From Bimuria novae-zelandiae CBS 107.79 (Eukaryota > Ascomycota > Dothideomycetes > Pleosporales > Didymosphaeriaceae): a DNA stretch of 64,000 nt. The stretch is taken from the NCBI GenBank assembly GCA_010015655.1, contig ML976677.1, positions 119,531 through 183,530 on the forward strand, in the 5' to 3' direction. Shown here in pieces: positions 35,298-47,606 of this stretch. Numbering within the stretch: the first letter of the stretch is position 1; each line of letters starts with the position of its first letter. The notes beneath the pieces are model-generated. The model did not search any database and was not told the DNA's origin. It worked only from the letters and a program-made list of their open reading frames with translations. The translations under genes were made by a program, and so were the position numbers.

Positions 35298-37000
35298 AAT
35301 GTATGATGATGTTGCACAGTCGAAGTCGTAAAGCAGTCCACGGGTGTGCGGGTGAGATATAAGTAGCGCGTCACTTTATTTGTTTGACGAAAACATGGGC
35401 GCTTGCACTGACCACGCTGTATAAATGTTAAAGTGGGGTGACGTAGAAATAAAGGGAAGCGTGTTTGTCCGCCACAACTGTGAGCTGACAGGTGATATTC
35501 CGAGATAGGTAGACGAAATACGAGGATATACAGGCCAACATCATTACCGAGATAAGACAGGTGAGGTTTTTAGAGGGGGTGTTGAGAACATCGTCGCAGG
35601 CGAATCGTGCCTAGGTATAGCTAGTCAGCTGTACATCTCCAGAGCTTCGAGCGCTTGGGTAAAGACGTACCGGCCGTCCTGGGTTAACATGCAAGACTGA
35701 GGCAACACTGAATAGCGCTTCCTTAGCTGACCTTGACTCTCTATGATCGGGCTTTATTCTTGCATGCACTAAACAACACACTGAGTATGTAGAGCTACTT
35801 TGGACCCCGTCGCTATCGTTGCGACCCGCAGTGTGTTCTGTTTGGCGAAGTAGAAACAGCGGATAGTGGCTGCCTGGGGTTTGTGCTAATCCGCTGGCTT
35901 CGGCAGTGAATGCGTGGGTACGGAAGTGTTCCTGCCTGTGTCTAGTGGCGTCTTTCACTTCGGCTCTTTGGCCCTGCAGGAAAAAAAAAAGAAAAAAAAA
36001 AGAGAAGAACCATTACCGTTATAAGCGGCTTATACACGGATTGAACTTCTACCTCTTAAAACCTACGTCGCATCGCCACAACATCCACAAAAAAGATGCA
36101 AAACAAACTGGGCGGGACCGCCCTAGAAGAAACCGCTCTTGTGCAATGCAGTTTACTTTTTATGAGATGTGCTGGGGATGTGCTGGTGAAAGAAAGGGGA
36201 AGGTACTTACTGGATGCGTTGCTGTTTAAGGTCATGCAAGGACCGATGCGCCATGAGTGCGTCTGAATTGATGAATGAAACAACTTTAATATATATATAA
36301 CTAGGGTCTAATAACTTTAAAGCAGCGCAAACTGCCAATAGCGTCGAAAACTTTGCAAGTGAGACACAGGGACAGGTGAAGGCAGCACGAGATTACGGCT
36401 ACTTAGTGGGTGGGTGACCAAATCTGCTCGATGTTGCTGGCTACAATTGCGTTACTACAGAGACTATCGCGTGGCTTCCCCATTTGCGGCCTACACCGTA
36501 CACGAAGCTGCAATTGAACAGACGGCAGGTACGGCTCTTGCGCGTTGTTTATTTAATTATAGGGAAATTTCGCACTTTGCTTTGGCGTGAGGAATAACTT
36601 AAAGCTGTCGAAGACGTGACGGTTGTAGTTTCCACTTGCTACCTCTGGATCATCATTATATGGACGTCTTACGATTAACCACGTTCATGCATCCTCCCAT
36701 CAGGCAAACAATAATACTTGCAAACAAGCTACAAACTAATTGGGCTCCATATATAGGTCCTCACATTCGAAAATGGGGTTCGTACAAGTCGTTCATTGAT
36801 AAGACAGCAAGACAACAAGACAAGACAAGACTATATAAGCTTCAAGTCCCTCCTTCGAACGTGATGAGCCAAACCCAGCTACGACAGCATAGCGGCGAGG
36901 AGAGCTGACTGTCCAGGCTTAAGCAGGCCCTTGCGCATATAATTGTCAATCCAGCAGCCGTCGACTACGCCTACCAAACGCTATGCACCAGGACATTGCC
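35298..37000. other. Intergenic, no firm gene
   Basis: About 1.7 kb. Short frames only; a 115-codon minus-strand frame at 35611-35958 has no recognisable domain. An A-rich tract lies at 35980-36002 and a TA run near 36290-36298. A TATA-like ACTATATAAGC occurs at about 36830 with no convincing gene after it. Confidence 0.45.
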
Positions 37001-38344
37001 CTATTGAGGCTCCTGGTTCCTGTTCTTCTGCCTGAAGTCCATCAGCTTGTTAACTAGAGGTCGGAAAGTGTACTTACGGGCCACCTGGACGATCGTACCA
37101 AATGTTGTACTTCTTGTCGAGGTTGTATCGCGAGGAGAGGCGCCGAAGAAGTTCATCAGTCGAATAGCCAAGATTGATTATAGGGCTAGAACGGAACACC
37201 TTGGTCAAGTGGTTCACTTGGTCGAAAGCAGCACCATCAGCAAACATGTCATTCGCGCCTTGGACGATCTCGAACATGCTGAACATGTGGCTCAAGTGAT
37301 TCCACTCCTCATCGGTCATAGGGTAGCTTCTAGAGTTAGTCGCGCCGTAAAAGTCTTAAAGTAAATGTTATCTTACCGGTAAGCTATCTCGATAGGGAGC
37401 ATAGTGGATGTTTGATCGTACTCAGTGTCATGCTGGCCACCCTTGGGGCAGACGTTGTTGACGAAGTCCAAATGCTCTTGGAAGCGGATATCTTGTAGAG
37501 TGCGGCGTTCGAGCTCAGCGCAAAGGAGTTGTAGAGGCAATACAAAGACATGACGCTGCGGACGGGCGTTGGAGAGAGCACGAGACTCACGGGCACGCTC
37601 ACTACCGATGACTCCTGATGCGCCGGTGTTGGACCGCTCTCGGGGAGTGTACGCACGGTGTCCGAGACCCATGGTGGGAACCGCTGGCTCGAGGGCATTG
37701 CTAGACGTGATCGAGGGTCGATTGACACCCGCAATACCACCGCTAGCTTGCATCAGAGGACTAGAAGTAGCAGGAGGATTTCCCAAGCTGATGTTGATAT
37801 CCATAGCCACATGATCATGGTATGCATAACTTTCAGCTTGCAGGCCCAGCAGTGAGGCGGTGGTGGGCATCACAGGGTTGCGGAGAGCTTGGTTGCGCCG
37901 AGTGTTGCTGTGGTGAGCAGCCTCTTTCGCAAAGGTTTTCGTCACCTTCGCGGTCGATTGCTTTGGATGTGCGCGTACATGCGGCGGCCTATACGCGTTC
38001 GGGTTGCCGGTCACACCTATGGTAGTAGGCAAGGAAGCGATGGCCTGGACTCCCAGCGCAGGCGAAGACAGGCCAACGATGTTCTGTCCTAGAATTTGAG
38101 GAGGGGACATAGCCTCTCGATGGTCACTAGCGGCGAATTTGGTGTATTTGACAGGCGCGGACTTCTTGTTGACAGGCGCGGTCTTCTTATCGACAGGCGC
38201 AGGCTTCTTGTTGACGGGCACAGATTTCTCGATGACCGGCGCGGACTTTTCGATGGCGGGCGGTGCAAATTGACCCAAGGCGGCGGCGTAGGTGAGCTTT
38301 CGCGCAGGCGCGGTGGACGACGACTTCGCGGGCGTCGACGACAT
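37001..38344 (-). CDS. Hypothetical protein with heptapeptide repeat, three exons, 415 aa
   Basis: Exons 38344-37377, 37326-37078 and 37031-37001, with introns of 50 and 46 nt. Both introns are GTAAG...AG with CTAAC or CTGAT branch-like sites, and frames join exactly. The ATG at 38344 (AAGATGTCG) is preferred; an in-frame upstream ATG at 38512 would add 56 residues. After MSSTPAKSSSTAPARKLTYA comes a repeat of five seven-residue units of the form (I/N/D)(E/K)K(S/P/T)(A/V)PV. A low-complexity middle follows, then a more ordered C-terminus containing MTDEEWNHLSHMF and GYSTDELLRRLSSRYNLDKK. No known domain was recognised. Probably a real, expressed gene given the clean introns. Confidence 0.75.
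38150..38262. repeat. 21-bp tandem repeat inside the hypothetical gene
   Basis: About five imperfect 21-bp units, on the plus strand of the form GACAGGCGCGGNCTTCTTGTT, encoding the heptapeptide repeat on the minus strand. The antisense frame is also open through the repeat. Confidence 0.8.
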
Positions 38345-38512
38345 CTTGTCTGAGAAATCAGTACCTTGTTTGAGTCTGTGGTGTGGTGAAACTTGCCGTT
38401 GAGCTCGAAATGTTGGGGTGATTGGAAGAGCAGAGCAGGTGCTGTGGAAGGGCTTCTTAAATAGCGAGCAGCCATAAGTGACTCCCGAAATCAACCCGCT
38501 CCGTGCCCCCAA

Positions 38513-40219
38513 CCATATTCTAGTGAACGTCGTGTTCGTTCATAGCACTCAAATTCATCATATTATCACCACCCACCTCGAACCGTGCCAAGGTTGCATG
38601 ATGTCAACAGCTAGTCACGCGAAAGAAGTGAAAGAGAACAAAATACGAATATTTATTCCTTTACTGCTGTACAGTGGCCTAACATAGCCTATAGGATTTA
38701 GACAGCGCTTCTGCAGTAGGCGATGACCACATTCCAGTTTATGACAAGGAGATAGATCCAAGCCAGCAAAGCATAGCATATTCCAAGGTCCTGAATATCA
38801 TAAACACGCCAAACGAAATGCTTATTGACATATTTGCTCTTTTCTAGATCCGCACTATGATGAAACGCCATGTAAAAGGGGAATATGTTACATTTGATTG
38901 TGTGTTTCGAGACAATGATGCGGCATGGCATGTATATTTCTAGGCTATTAATCTGCAATGTACAACGGGTGTTGAAGATCGACGATGAGTAGAATGGTCG
39001 CGTAGGCTGGAAACGTTACTCTTTCGCTGCTTCGTATCGCCTAGATCTTATTGTAAAAATCTTCCCTTACCAATTTCTCAGCTTAGGCCCGCCCGCCTTG
39101 TCCGTGTGCCTGCAATCCTCACGCTGTGAAAAAGTGTGAAAGCCCGCTTTTTGTAAATCAGTTACTTGCCTGGGAGTAACAAAGCTGATATTATCTTTTC
39201 GTTGTTGTAGACGAAGGGTGTATCCGGACCGTATGGAGCATGGCGCATCGAGAATTAGGCATGGAAACTGTGACCATAATGTGTGGCATGCTTAGAACTT
39301 TGGCTGGAAGCGACTTAGGCCGCCTATAACAGCGGGAGACATTATGGCACTTAAAGAAATTTTGGTAGGCCGCAAATTGTGAGGAGGCCTAAAAAAGGGT
39401 TGTAAAAATTGAAACGCACATAGGCCCACCCACACTTTTAAATCTTGGCCAAGGTGCAGATCAACACACGGGTATATTAAATTCAAAACGGAAGATTCTT
39501 CCCTCAAAATACGGAAGTGATGCCTTAATGGTAGCGCTTGCGCATTTCGATTTTGTTTTTTTCTTCATGTCATTCAATAGGTACTGGGTTCGGTCCGGGG
39601 TTCGCTCTGAGCTTTTGTAATTAATGAACGGCACTGGGTAGATCCCTAACTACAAATTCGACGTGCACACATTGTCACTATAGCATTTCATCAACCGGGA
39701 GTAATTCCAGATGCTTGGAGCTGCCGGTGTCGGGTTACATGTGTAGTTGGATAACGGCGTGTTCATCGGTCTACTGCTAGTGAGATGCACAACGGGCTCA
39801 GGTACTTATGCCCATGGTAACGGTGAACCCGCTCGAGCGTGACCTGAAGGACTAGGGAAGTTCGGTACTCTTCCGTGCCTTGTCGCAATATTTTCTCGCC
39901 CTGATCTATGCCAGGGCCCCGTACTTTCCTCATTCATGCCGTGGCTTGAGACAACTGCGAAGGACGAAACATTGCGTACTTGCCTCGGCAACAGATCCGC
40001 TCTGGCCGAGCAACACAGTCAGTAGCTACCCAGGCATTCGCAGCGCTTCTTATGATATCATATCTGACCTTGTCGGCTGTGCCTGCCGGGTCATATGCGC
40101 TGTTCATGACGACAACCTGGATCTGCCAAGACGCTAGCGTTGTGTTGCCAGTATAAATATTCGTCCACCTGCCTCCCACTCTTTCTTTTTCTTCAAGAGC
40201 CATCGCTTCTGCATTTCGA
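38513..40219. other. Intergenic, no gene recognised
   Basis: About 1.7 kb with no supported gene. A tRNA-like pair of boxes near 39530-39600 was checked and rejected. TATA-like GTATAAATATTC at 40151-40162 lies about 60 bases before the next start codon and may be its core promoter. Confidence 0.5.
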
Positions 40220-40972
40220 ATGGCTCGTCGTCGTCATGCCTGCCGTCTTTCGCGGGCGCAGACATGTCGACGGCGAGCCCGCGGAGCCCGAATTTGGACT
40301 GCTATGTCGTTATACACGTCGCAACAATTTGCGATGAACACGGTGTTTATCAGAGGTACGCCTGACAACCTCACAGTGAACCACAGTTACTCACCTGCCA
40401 TCCAGCTCCATCGGGAGTCCGTTCTCGTCAAACCGGTCAACACGCCCATCACGGCACTTGCGCATGCCGAAGAGTTTCGACGACACCAGCAACATCTTGA
40501 CTTGACGACGGCGGCAAGCATGGCTACAACAAACCCTCAGTCCCATAACATCGACCTCTTCCCTCTCAACTCTCCTGTGCACCGACGGATGCTGAGGCGC
40601 TTCGACAACACCAGCGATTTCCCGGCTCTTACAACGAGGGTCACATTCAGTCGGCTTTTCTCCTCTGCTTATTCGATTCACGCTTGCGGCTCAACCGGTA
40701 TGTGCTTCTTTCCCTTTTGTTCGATCAAGTTTACTGATACTGCTGCTGTACCCCGACGAAGTAAAACCCAGAGGTACCTAATTGGCACTTGGATGTACCG
40801 GGATGGAATAAAGAGGTTCAGTGTGATGGTTGTCTATCATTGTATAGACCTTGATGGCGCACCGGGTGGAGGACCACGTATTTGCAGATACTTGTTGCGG
40901 TTTTCTAGGGTTGGACAGGCAACTGAATACAAACGTGTTACTTTGATCGAACCGACTGCGCCGTGCTTGTGA
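40220..40972 (+). CDS. Candidate hypothetical protein, 186 aa spliced or 250 aa unspliced
   Basis: An ATG at 40220 follows a TATA-like box by about 60 bases. The open frame runs 250 codons. A consensus intron may lie at 40698-40771 (GTATGT, TTACTGATAC branch-like site, CCCAG). Splicing would switch frame and end at 40854, giving 186 residues with a tail PNWHLDVPGWNKEVQC. The N-terminus is Arg-rich (MARRRHACRLSRAQTCRRR), so translation might instead start at the ATG at 40304 (MSLYTSQQFAMNTVF). No domain recognised and no signal peptide evident. Confidence 0.45.
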   Translation: MARRRHACRLSRAQTCRRRARGARIWTAMSLYTSQQFAMNTVFIRGTPDNLTVNHSYSPAIQLHRESVLVKPVNTPITALAHAEEFRRHQQHLDLTTAASMATTNPQSHNIDLFPLNSPVHRRMLRRFDNTSDFPALTTRVTFSRLFSSAYSIHACGSTGMCFFPFCSIKFTDTAAVPRRSKTQRYLIGTWMYRDGIKRFSVMVVYHCIDLDGAPGGGPRICRYLLRFSRVGQATEYKRVTLIEPTAPCL

Positions 40973-41752
40973 TGTGTCGCCCCAGTAGATGGTGGTAACG
41001 CTGACATGTTGTCACCGACGGTGATGAATGCTGCATTCGACGCGTCCCCAATTCCATACTGTGAACAAGGCCTGTCCTACAAGTAGGTGGTAGCAACGGC
41101 AGAACATAAGTGTATGGTGTTAGATCGCAGGCAGGGCTGGGGACGTTCGTAGGGTTTGTTGCGCCACGGTATAGAGTCTAACATTCGCTCATAGAAGGCA
41201 CCTTACGAGAGCGTGGGGGGATGGTACCCTGCAGCGGGAAGAATGCACGACAGCATATCTACAGCTCGAGACAGGTAAATGCCTCATAGCTGGGGAGCCA
41301 CCGCTGGAAGGGACCACCCGCTGTGTTCAGGGCGGCTAATGTGGTGACGATGCGTAAGGCAATATGTGTCCCACGATACTCGCTGGACGTTATGGCAGAA
41401 TCTTCTTGGGCAAGGCTTGCAATACATCAGGAGCGCGACTGCCTTCTATCGCATTGAGACGGGCTGGAGGGGTTCCCACGCGTGGGTATTCAGAACCGCG
41501 TCCCATAAGAACAGCATCGCGGTGCCGCATTCGCAGGCGTTTCTCTAGGCAGTTACCCGTCCAGCTCCTGCCACCCCATGTTGGTGGTGAGCCATTCACA
41601 GTGGGCGCATTGACCCTCGGGATTTGCACACAGCGCCACGAACACCTAGTTGAAAACCCCTGTACAACAAGAAGCACGTTGCGGGCAGCCTTTGGGTCCC
41701 CGAGCGCCTCGAAGGGCCTTCCACCCCAATCAACCTGAGGCCCAAGTCCCGA

Positions 41753-41754
<2 letters not shown>

Positions 41755-41790
<36 letters not shown>

Positions 41791-41835
41791 ACACCCCGGG
41801 GCCCCACCCCCCGCCCCCCCCCCCCCCCCCCCCCC
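41755..41835. repeat. Poly-C low-complexity tract
   Basis: A run of 34 C (41755-41788), a short C/G/A spacer, then 22 C (41814-41835). Homopolymers this long are rare in fungal genomes and hard to sequence, so the lengths, and perhaps the join itself, are unreliable. Frames through it (poly-Pro or poly-Gly) should be ignored. Confidence 0.85.
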
Positions 41836-44800
41836 ACTCCCAGCGCGTACAACTTTGCGCGGTTAGAGAGAAGGGGAACCGCATGTGAACAAGCGACCAG
41901 GAGCATGCTCGTAGGCTTGGAGGCTCGTGGGGGTGGCGAGGTGTCCAGAACGGTAGGCTTTGCTTCCCATCTCCGGTGATTGTAAGCTGTGTGGTCGAGG
42001 TGGTGTGTGGCAGAACAACACTTCGCATACCAGCACGTTGCAGCTAACTCTTTGCTAGATCGTCGGCTCGTCTTGCGGATGCTGCGGTGGCATCGCTCCG
42101 TCTCTCCATCCGAACCCTACCACGAACGCTCCGAGCGACCACCGAGGACAGCAGTACAACGCGAGGCAGAGAACGCGGAGGAGACACCAGCAGGTACTCT
42201 GGGCATACATATTTGGTCTGGCAGTGGGCGAAGGCTCGCGGCTATCAAAGCGCTTCGTCTCATCAACAATTCTGCGCCATCCTGAACACCGAAGCACGCA
42301 TTCGCATTTCAAGAGCGAGCCATCGGTTCAGCGCACCGCCTCCTGCACGCATAGCCGCGTTGACCTTGAGGCATGAATGGGCACATCTCCCGGTCTGGTG
42401 AGCCTGGTTGTTGATCTGCGCGAGCTCTACACTCCGCTCAGGAATTGCTGACACCTTCACACACTCGCGAGACAACCATCCCCGCAAAAATCGAGCGACA
42501 GATTACCAGTACGAACATAAGATGCTCGCAGAGGTCCACGGCGAGAACACGTACCGAAAGGACGATACTACAATGAGTGTTGGAGAACACTGGCACAAGC
42601 GGGGGGAAGGGGTGAAAACACCGATCACGGCAGACGCGATGCTTGTCTATGCTCGTACAAGAACTGCGTCTTATCGGCTCAGTACCTAGGAGTCCGGCGG
42701 GGCACATTCTTCTCGCAGGTCATTGGCGCGGCGGGGTTGGATGCGCTCTTGTTATGGTCCAGGTACGTTTCCCGAGGTTTTGCTCTGGACGCGCGCCCCG
42801 CATTCGATCGGAGACTCCACACACGGGAGGACGTGGTGGAAACTGGGATACTGACAAGTCATATCAAGCAGATGGCTTGACACGTTCGCTTTCTGCAACG
42901 AACAGAACTCGACGCGAATGCCACCGCAATGCACCGCATCCTCGCAACGCACAAAGCCCATGGGGAGAGAGCGCCATTGGGACCAGCGAACCCGCCATGT
43001 ATCTTTTCGCACCGACGGAAGTCAATATCGCGCAATTACCACCTTCGGAGGGATAGAGCGAGCGACCTTCATCCGGGGCAGCGAGGCGATACCATGCAGC
43101 AAAGCGTAGGGGAACAGCCTGGGGGAAGAGCCTGGGACTTGCTCCACGGCCTGGGCTAGGGAACATTGACACAAAAGAGCCGTTATGCTTTCGCAACTGG
43201 CCAGGTAGGCCAGACAAGAAACCGCAGTTGGCGATGGAGGATGCCGGCAGGATAGACGCACTCAGCTGACAGCAAGCGCGGCAAGGTGCATACCAGAAGC
43301 TCCCGGATGACAGGTCCAGGTCCAGACGTTCATCAAAACAGGCTGCGCACGTCTCCGCACTTCGTAGGTCAACTCCTTTCGTCTTGTTTCCTGGGCCGCA
43401 TCCGAAGCTTTGGCGCCACGAAAACCTCGAACGAATAGCCGGGTACGGGCCAGGAAAAAGCACCTACGTCACGCATTCGCGACCAAGGCGAGCAAATTCC
43501 CTCCACGGGATTGCATCCGCCCTGGCACCACCCCCGTCAGCCTCCCGAAATGCCGAACCAGGGACAGATCGGCCGAGAGCGACCAAATCGATGTGACAAG
43601 ACGCCTTTCGGTCAACGAGGTTATGAGGTGCAGACGGGACTCCGGGTGCATCATCGCGGCTATTCGAGATACATTGAGCTCATGTTGTCCCGAGACGAGA
43701 TGGACGTTGTTGCAAGACCGTTGCGACGGTGACCGTCACATTGCAGCCAGCACCGAGAACGGCCCTCGAAAAGTGGCGACAGGTATGTGAGCAGCAACAT
43801 GTAATCGGGTGCTCATCGCCGTCTCACGAATGGCCGCAGATCGCTGAGCATGAACATGTACAGAGGGCGCTGTCGCGTCCAGTCTTCCAGAACAGCACCA
43901 CTTCAAGCTCCCGAAGTCGCACGCCGCGCCCCGCTATTTCCGACCTCGCGTGGTTGCTCTCGAGACACGCAATCCGAGAAGACATCTCGCAGATGATGAC
44001 CGTCACGAATGGATAACCCATTGACGAAAATTTCGGACGACTGCGAGCAGTCGGATCGGGGAGAGCGCTCCAGCTGAGACGTCCGTCATCGCAAAACCCA
44101 TCATTGCAACACCAATACACCCTGTGGTGGACTGTACACAGCTATTGACAAAGGTCGCCGCTATCCAACAAACTGTGCAGGAAAACCCCGAGCATCAGAC
44201 ATAGCAGATCATTCCCAGAAGTATCCTCGACGCGCGTTATAGTCTCGCCGACGAGAGGGACTCGGAGTTAACCTTGGCGATAAGAAGGCCGGCAACAACG
44301 GGCATCCTACCAATATGCTTTGTCCAGCAGACATGTCGCCAGCAAGATTGGTAACGATCGAAAGCCAATCAAGCTGGAAACGACATCAACATGGAAAACT
44401 TCCTCGCTAGCGCTGATATACTGTCGAGTGGAATTGAGCGGCATGGGAAACGACACGTCACCTTCTGAAGACGAGTTCGACTGTCAGTCGGGCATTCGAG
44501 AAGTTGGCAACCGACTCCACCACAACAGCATCGAGACGCTCATATTCTTTTCGGTGAGAATCCTCCGTGATCAACAGCTTCCTTGGTCATGACAGGTCTG
44601 CACCTCTGAATCCGGTGCGACAGTCCCCCTGTGGCGACCTGGCACAAGTTGTTTAAAGGGGTCAGGAATTCGTTGTGTCTACAAGCATGGTGAAGTGCAA
44701 GTCGTACATCCGGGGTCATTGGGATAAGAAACACACTGGCAGTCCGAAAAAGCGTAGCTGCCCTCCGTCGGACCTGGAAAAGCCATAGGTATCGCTGGTT

Positions 44801-45223
44801 TCGATCGTGGGTCGATGCCTAATGCCCAGCACGTCGAGAAGATTGGGGAGGCCCAACAGATGATACCATGACCTTGCGGAATGGTGTGGTCCGACAGAAC
44901 ATTCCTCGACTAGCCCTAGTCGTTGACACCTCGGCAAGTCCTCCTTTGCGTGCCACTTTCTAATTTTATGATGAACAACCCGTGGGGGAGCCTAACAACC
45001 TCTTTCCGCGGACTTCATCTAATGAGCAGGAATCCAGGTTTCTATGGAATCTCTGGAGTCCGATGCGCGATACCCAAGAGCCGGCTGATAAGACTCTGTA
45101 ACATTTCCGAGCCTTGACCACATTCGGATGACATCGTTGCTGATTTTTGCGCAGACAGCATTCAAGCATGATGCTCCCCATCGAAGCACGCGCATGAGAT
45201 CTTTCTACGCCACAAGCGCTATC

Positions 45224-45469
45224 CTCTCTGCTCGCAGAGACAGACCAGGAACCGACGTTCTTGTTCGAGACTATTATCGACGACAGCGCATACGAAGAAT
45301 ACGAGTAAGGACGAAAGGTAGCCGACATTCATATGAGATGCTCCAGTCGGACAGAGTGTACGAGATCGGTCCTCACGACGAGCTGAACTCTCCCCATCCG
45401 CAGAGACAGACCGCGAACCGAAGACCCTATCCAAGAGCTTTCTGACCGACGGCGGACACGCAGAATACG
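45224..45469. repeat. Diverged direct repeat, about 82 bp units, 165 bp apart
   Basis: Units at about 45224-45304 and 45388-45469 share CGCAGAGACAGACC, a GAACCGA word, a CGAC-GCG core and a final CGAAGAATACGA or CGCAGAATACGA. Similarity is clear in blocks with small gaps. Confidence 0.6.
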
Positions 45470-46963
45470 ATGGAGGGCCAGGAGGCGATACATTGCGAGT
45501 ATTCAAGTATCGTACCGCGTGGTCAGAGGGCGTCCACTTCGGCTATTCGAAGAATTGATGTCGGTGTAGGCAATGACCGGGATCGCGGGACAACGAAACG
45601 AGGAAGGACAACCACCTACTGCCAAGATATGAAGCGCGCACCGTGGCACGATAGCGGTGACAGCTGGCATGGTCGGCATGCTACTGAGCGTCCTCGACGT
45701 AGACAGATACATTCGATGAAGCCTCATTAGGTTTGTGTTGGACGTCAGACGTCTTCCAAAAGATGATGGGACGACATGTCTCCTAGCGTCATGATCGTTC
45801 CGCGGATCAGGGGAACGCTAGACGAAGTCGGTGCGCTAGCCTAACTCATCCCAATTGGACATCGACGTTCATGATCATCCGGGGCTCCACGCATGCCGAT
45901 GCGGAAGTTCGAGCTGTGCTTGCTCCAATTGGGACGCCTTGCGATGATGATTGTCGACGATAACCCAGGCCCATGATTGGACATGAAACTGCGACAACAA
46001 CTTCTCTCGCAATTGGCGGCATATCCGCATGGGCGTCCTCTGTTGGCGCATTCGATCTTGCTTCAGCATTCTCTTCCACAAACGTCGTACGTTGTCGTGG
46101 CCAGATGTTCCCGGCAGCAGTTCATGACTTCGGAACGTAGACCCCGGTGATTTCCACGGACGGGCCCACTCCAAGGGTAGCCGCAATTGGCATTAAGTTT
46201 TCGGGACAGGTCCTTCCACTTCGTTCTCACAAGGTGACTGAGAACGAACAGCTGTGACTCGCACGTCTTCCAACAGGCTCCTGGATCCAGACAGAAACGC
46301 ACCGGGAATGAGGGGTTGCGCATCAACAATTCTTCCGGGAAGTCGTTCATCGATGATGGAGGCTTGTTCGAATACCCAGAAACAAATCCAAGCCCAAGTT
46401 TATGGCGTCGACTGGTGCCGCCCAAGATGATATCTCGATCGAGGGCGGTGGCGATGCCGCATTGCCGAAAGGGGTATCTTCATCCGATAAAGCCGTTCCG
46501 CGTCGAAAAGACTGCAGCGGGCAGTCGTGCGGTAAGGTCGTTGGAGAGCACCTGTCGACTCGGTCGTGGCGCAGCTCTTTGTTCTACATTCGGCATTGAC
46601 ATGGGAGCGGCTTCATGAATCGATCATCAACACGTAGTACCCATTCATCCGGACAAGTACTTATCTTTGAACATTCATATCTTCACAAGGCCGACTGCTC
46701 CCAAGTGAGTTCGCTAAACCACGGGAAGAGATTTACTTTACCACACGCAGAAGATGTTCCGTCGCAGGGAATGGGATCGATTGTCGTCCTGCGTTCAAGA
46801 GACGCTGCCGAGGATAGGTCGTTCGTGCCTACATTACTGTCAGTTTTGGTGTCGCCTGCGGAATGTTGCAGTACTTACGTTGCGCCGTACTTGAGTCGAA
46901 CAAGCGGACATGTCCTTGCGAACGGCACCGAGACCGCTGCGTCAACCCGATCGGCGTCCTAAG

Positions 46964-47290
46964 ACCAGATTTCGCTACAGAGCAGGCGAGCGTTGTGCAG
47001 TGTCATGCCAATTCGACTCAGCCTGGTGAGCCAATAAGGTTTCGGTTCCCGATCGCTTGACAGCAGACGCTCCCACCGGTGGTGCATGTGTCCGGGGTAG
47101 TCTCTCGCATAAAGATCTCTTCGGGACACCGAGAAAGCTGTGCCAGAAGCGAATGGCATCCTATGACCAACTCTAGCGGCAGAGCAGGTCGAGCGTTATT
47201 CATTGTCATGACAACTTGACTCAGACCTGGTGAACTGATTGGACCGGTACCCGTTGGCCCTGACAGCAGACATTCCCATCGGTGGTGTTG
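46964..47290. repeat. Diverged tandem repeat, period about 200 bp
   Basis: Units at about 46964-47101 and 47164-47290 share, in order, AGAGCAGG, CGAGCGTT, TGTCATG, TTGACTCAG or TCGACTCAG, CCTGGTGA, TGACAGCAGAC, TCCCA and CGGTGGTG. The order and spacing are conserved, so this is an old tandem duplication. Confidence 0.7.
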
Positions 47291-47606
47291 TCGAAATTGA
47301 AGCTTTGCTTCGTACGATGTTCGGACCTCGCACACTGTGAGCAAACATGCAGATGAGGGTCAGAAGATACCTTGAAGTTGTCCATCTCAGATCCCGAGGT
47401 TGTTAGGCTTGGTCATCATTAAATGTCGAAAGGTCTCGTATCATCGCTCGCATCACACATCTGTGACTTGATTAGCCGGGTCCGGATGCTCAGAGAAGGA
47501 AACTAACCTTCGCACGCTATACGCAATGCCTTGTATTTTCAAGTGTGGCTTTGCACTCAGCAATGGTATCTTCAGAGAAGGTGTCAAGGGATATCGAATG
47601 CTGTCT

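Larger units (their letters stand above)
40973..47606. other. Gene-poor region of normal GC with decayed-looking frames
   Basis: About 6.6 kb with many overlapping frames of 60-210 codons on both strands and no recognisable domain. The longest is 41390-42028 minus, but it crosses a poly-C tract; 42864-43463 minus (199 codons) is next. Diverged direct repeats occur at 45224-45304 versus 45388-45469, and at 46964-47101 versus 47164-47290. The region could be old duplicated or pseudogenised sequence that escaped strong AT drift. No function is proposed. Confidence 0.45.

Noticed and set aside
34838..35374. Continuous 178-codon minus-strand frame across the Gln/Pro repeat region
   Set aside because: In this frame the repeat gives implausible Ser/Tyr/Arg-rich text and starts at GTG; the Pro/Gln frame has clear IPPQHG repeats. 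Only the Cys-rich end of this frame is accepted.
38096..38353. Plus-strand frame of Arg/Leu heptads (DRRGLLV-type)
   Set aside because: It is the antisense reading of the 21-bp repeat in the three-exon minus-strand gene.
39528..39610. tRNA-like boxes (TTAATGGTAGCGCTT as A-box style, GGTTCGGTCC as B-box style)
   Set aside because: No acceptor stem or T-arm of correct length pairs around them, so no cloverleaf can be drawn.
41390..42028. 212-codon minus-strand frame with poly-Gly
   Set aside because: Its length depends on an unreliable C homopolymer and no domain is present.
42864..43463. 199-codon minus-strand frame
   Set aside because: No domain, no consensus introns, and equally long overlapping plus-strand frames.
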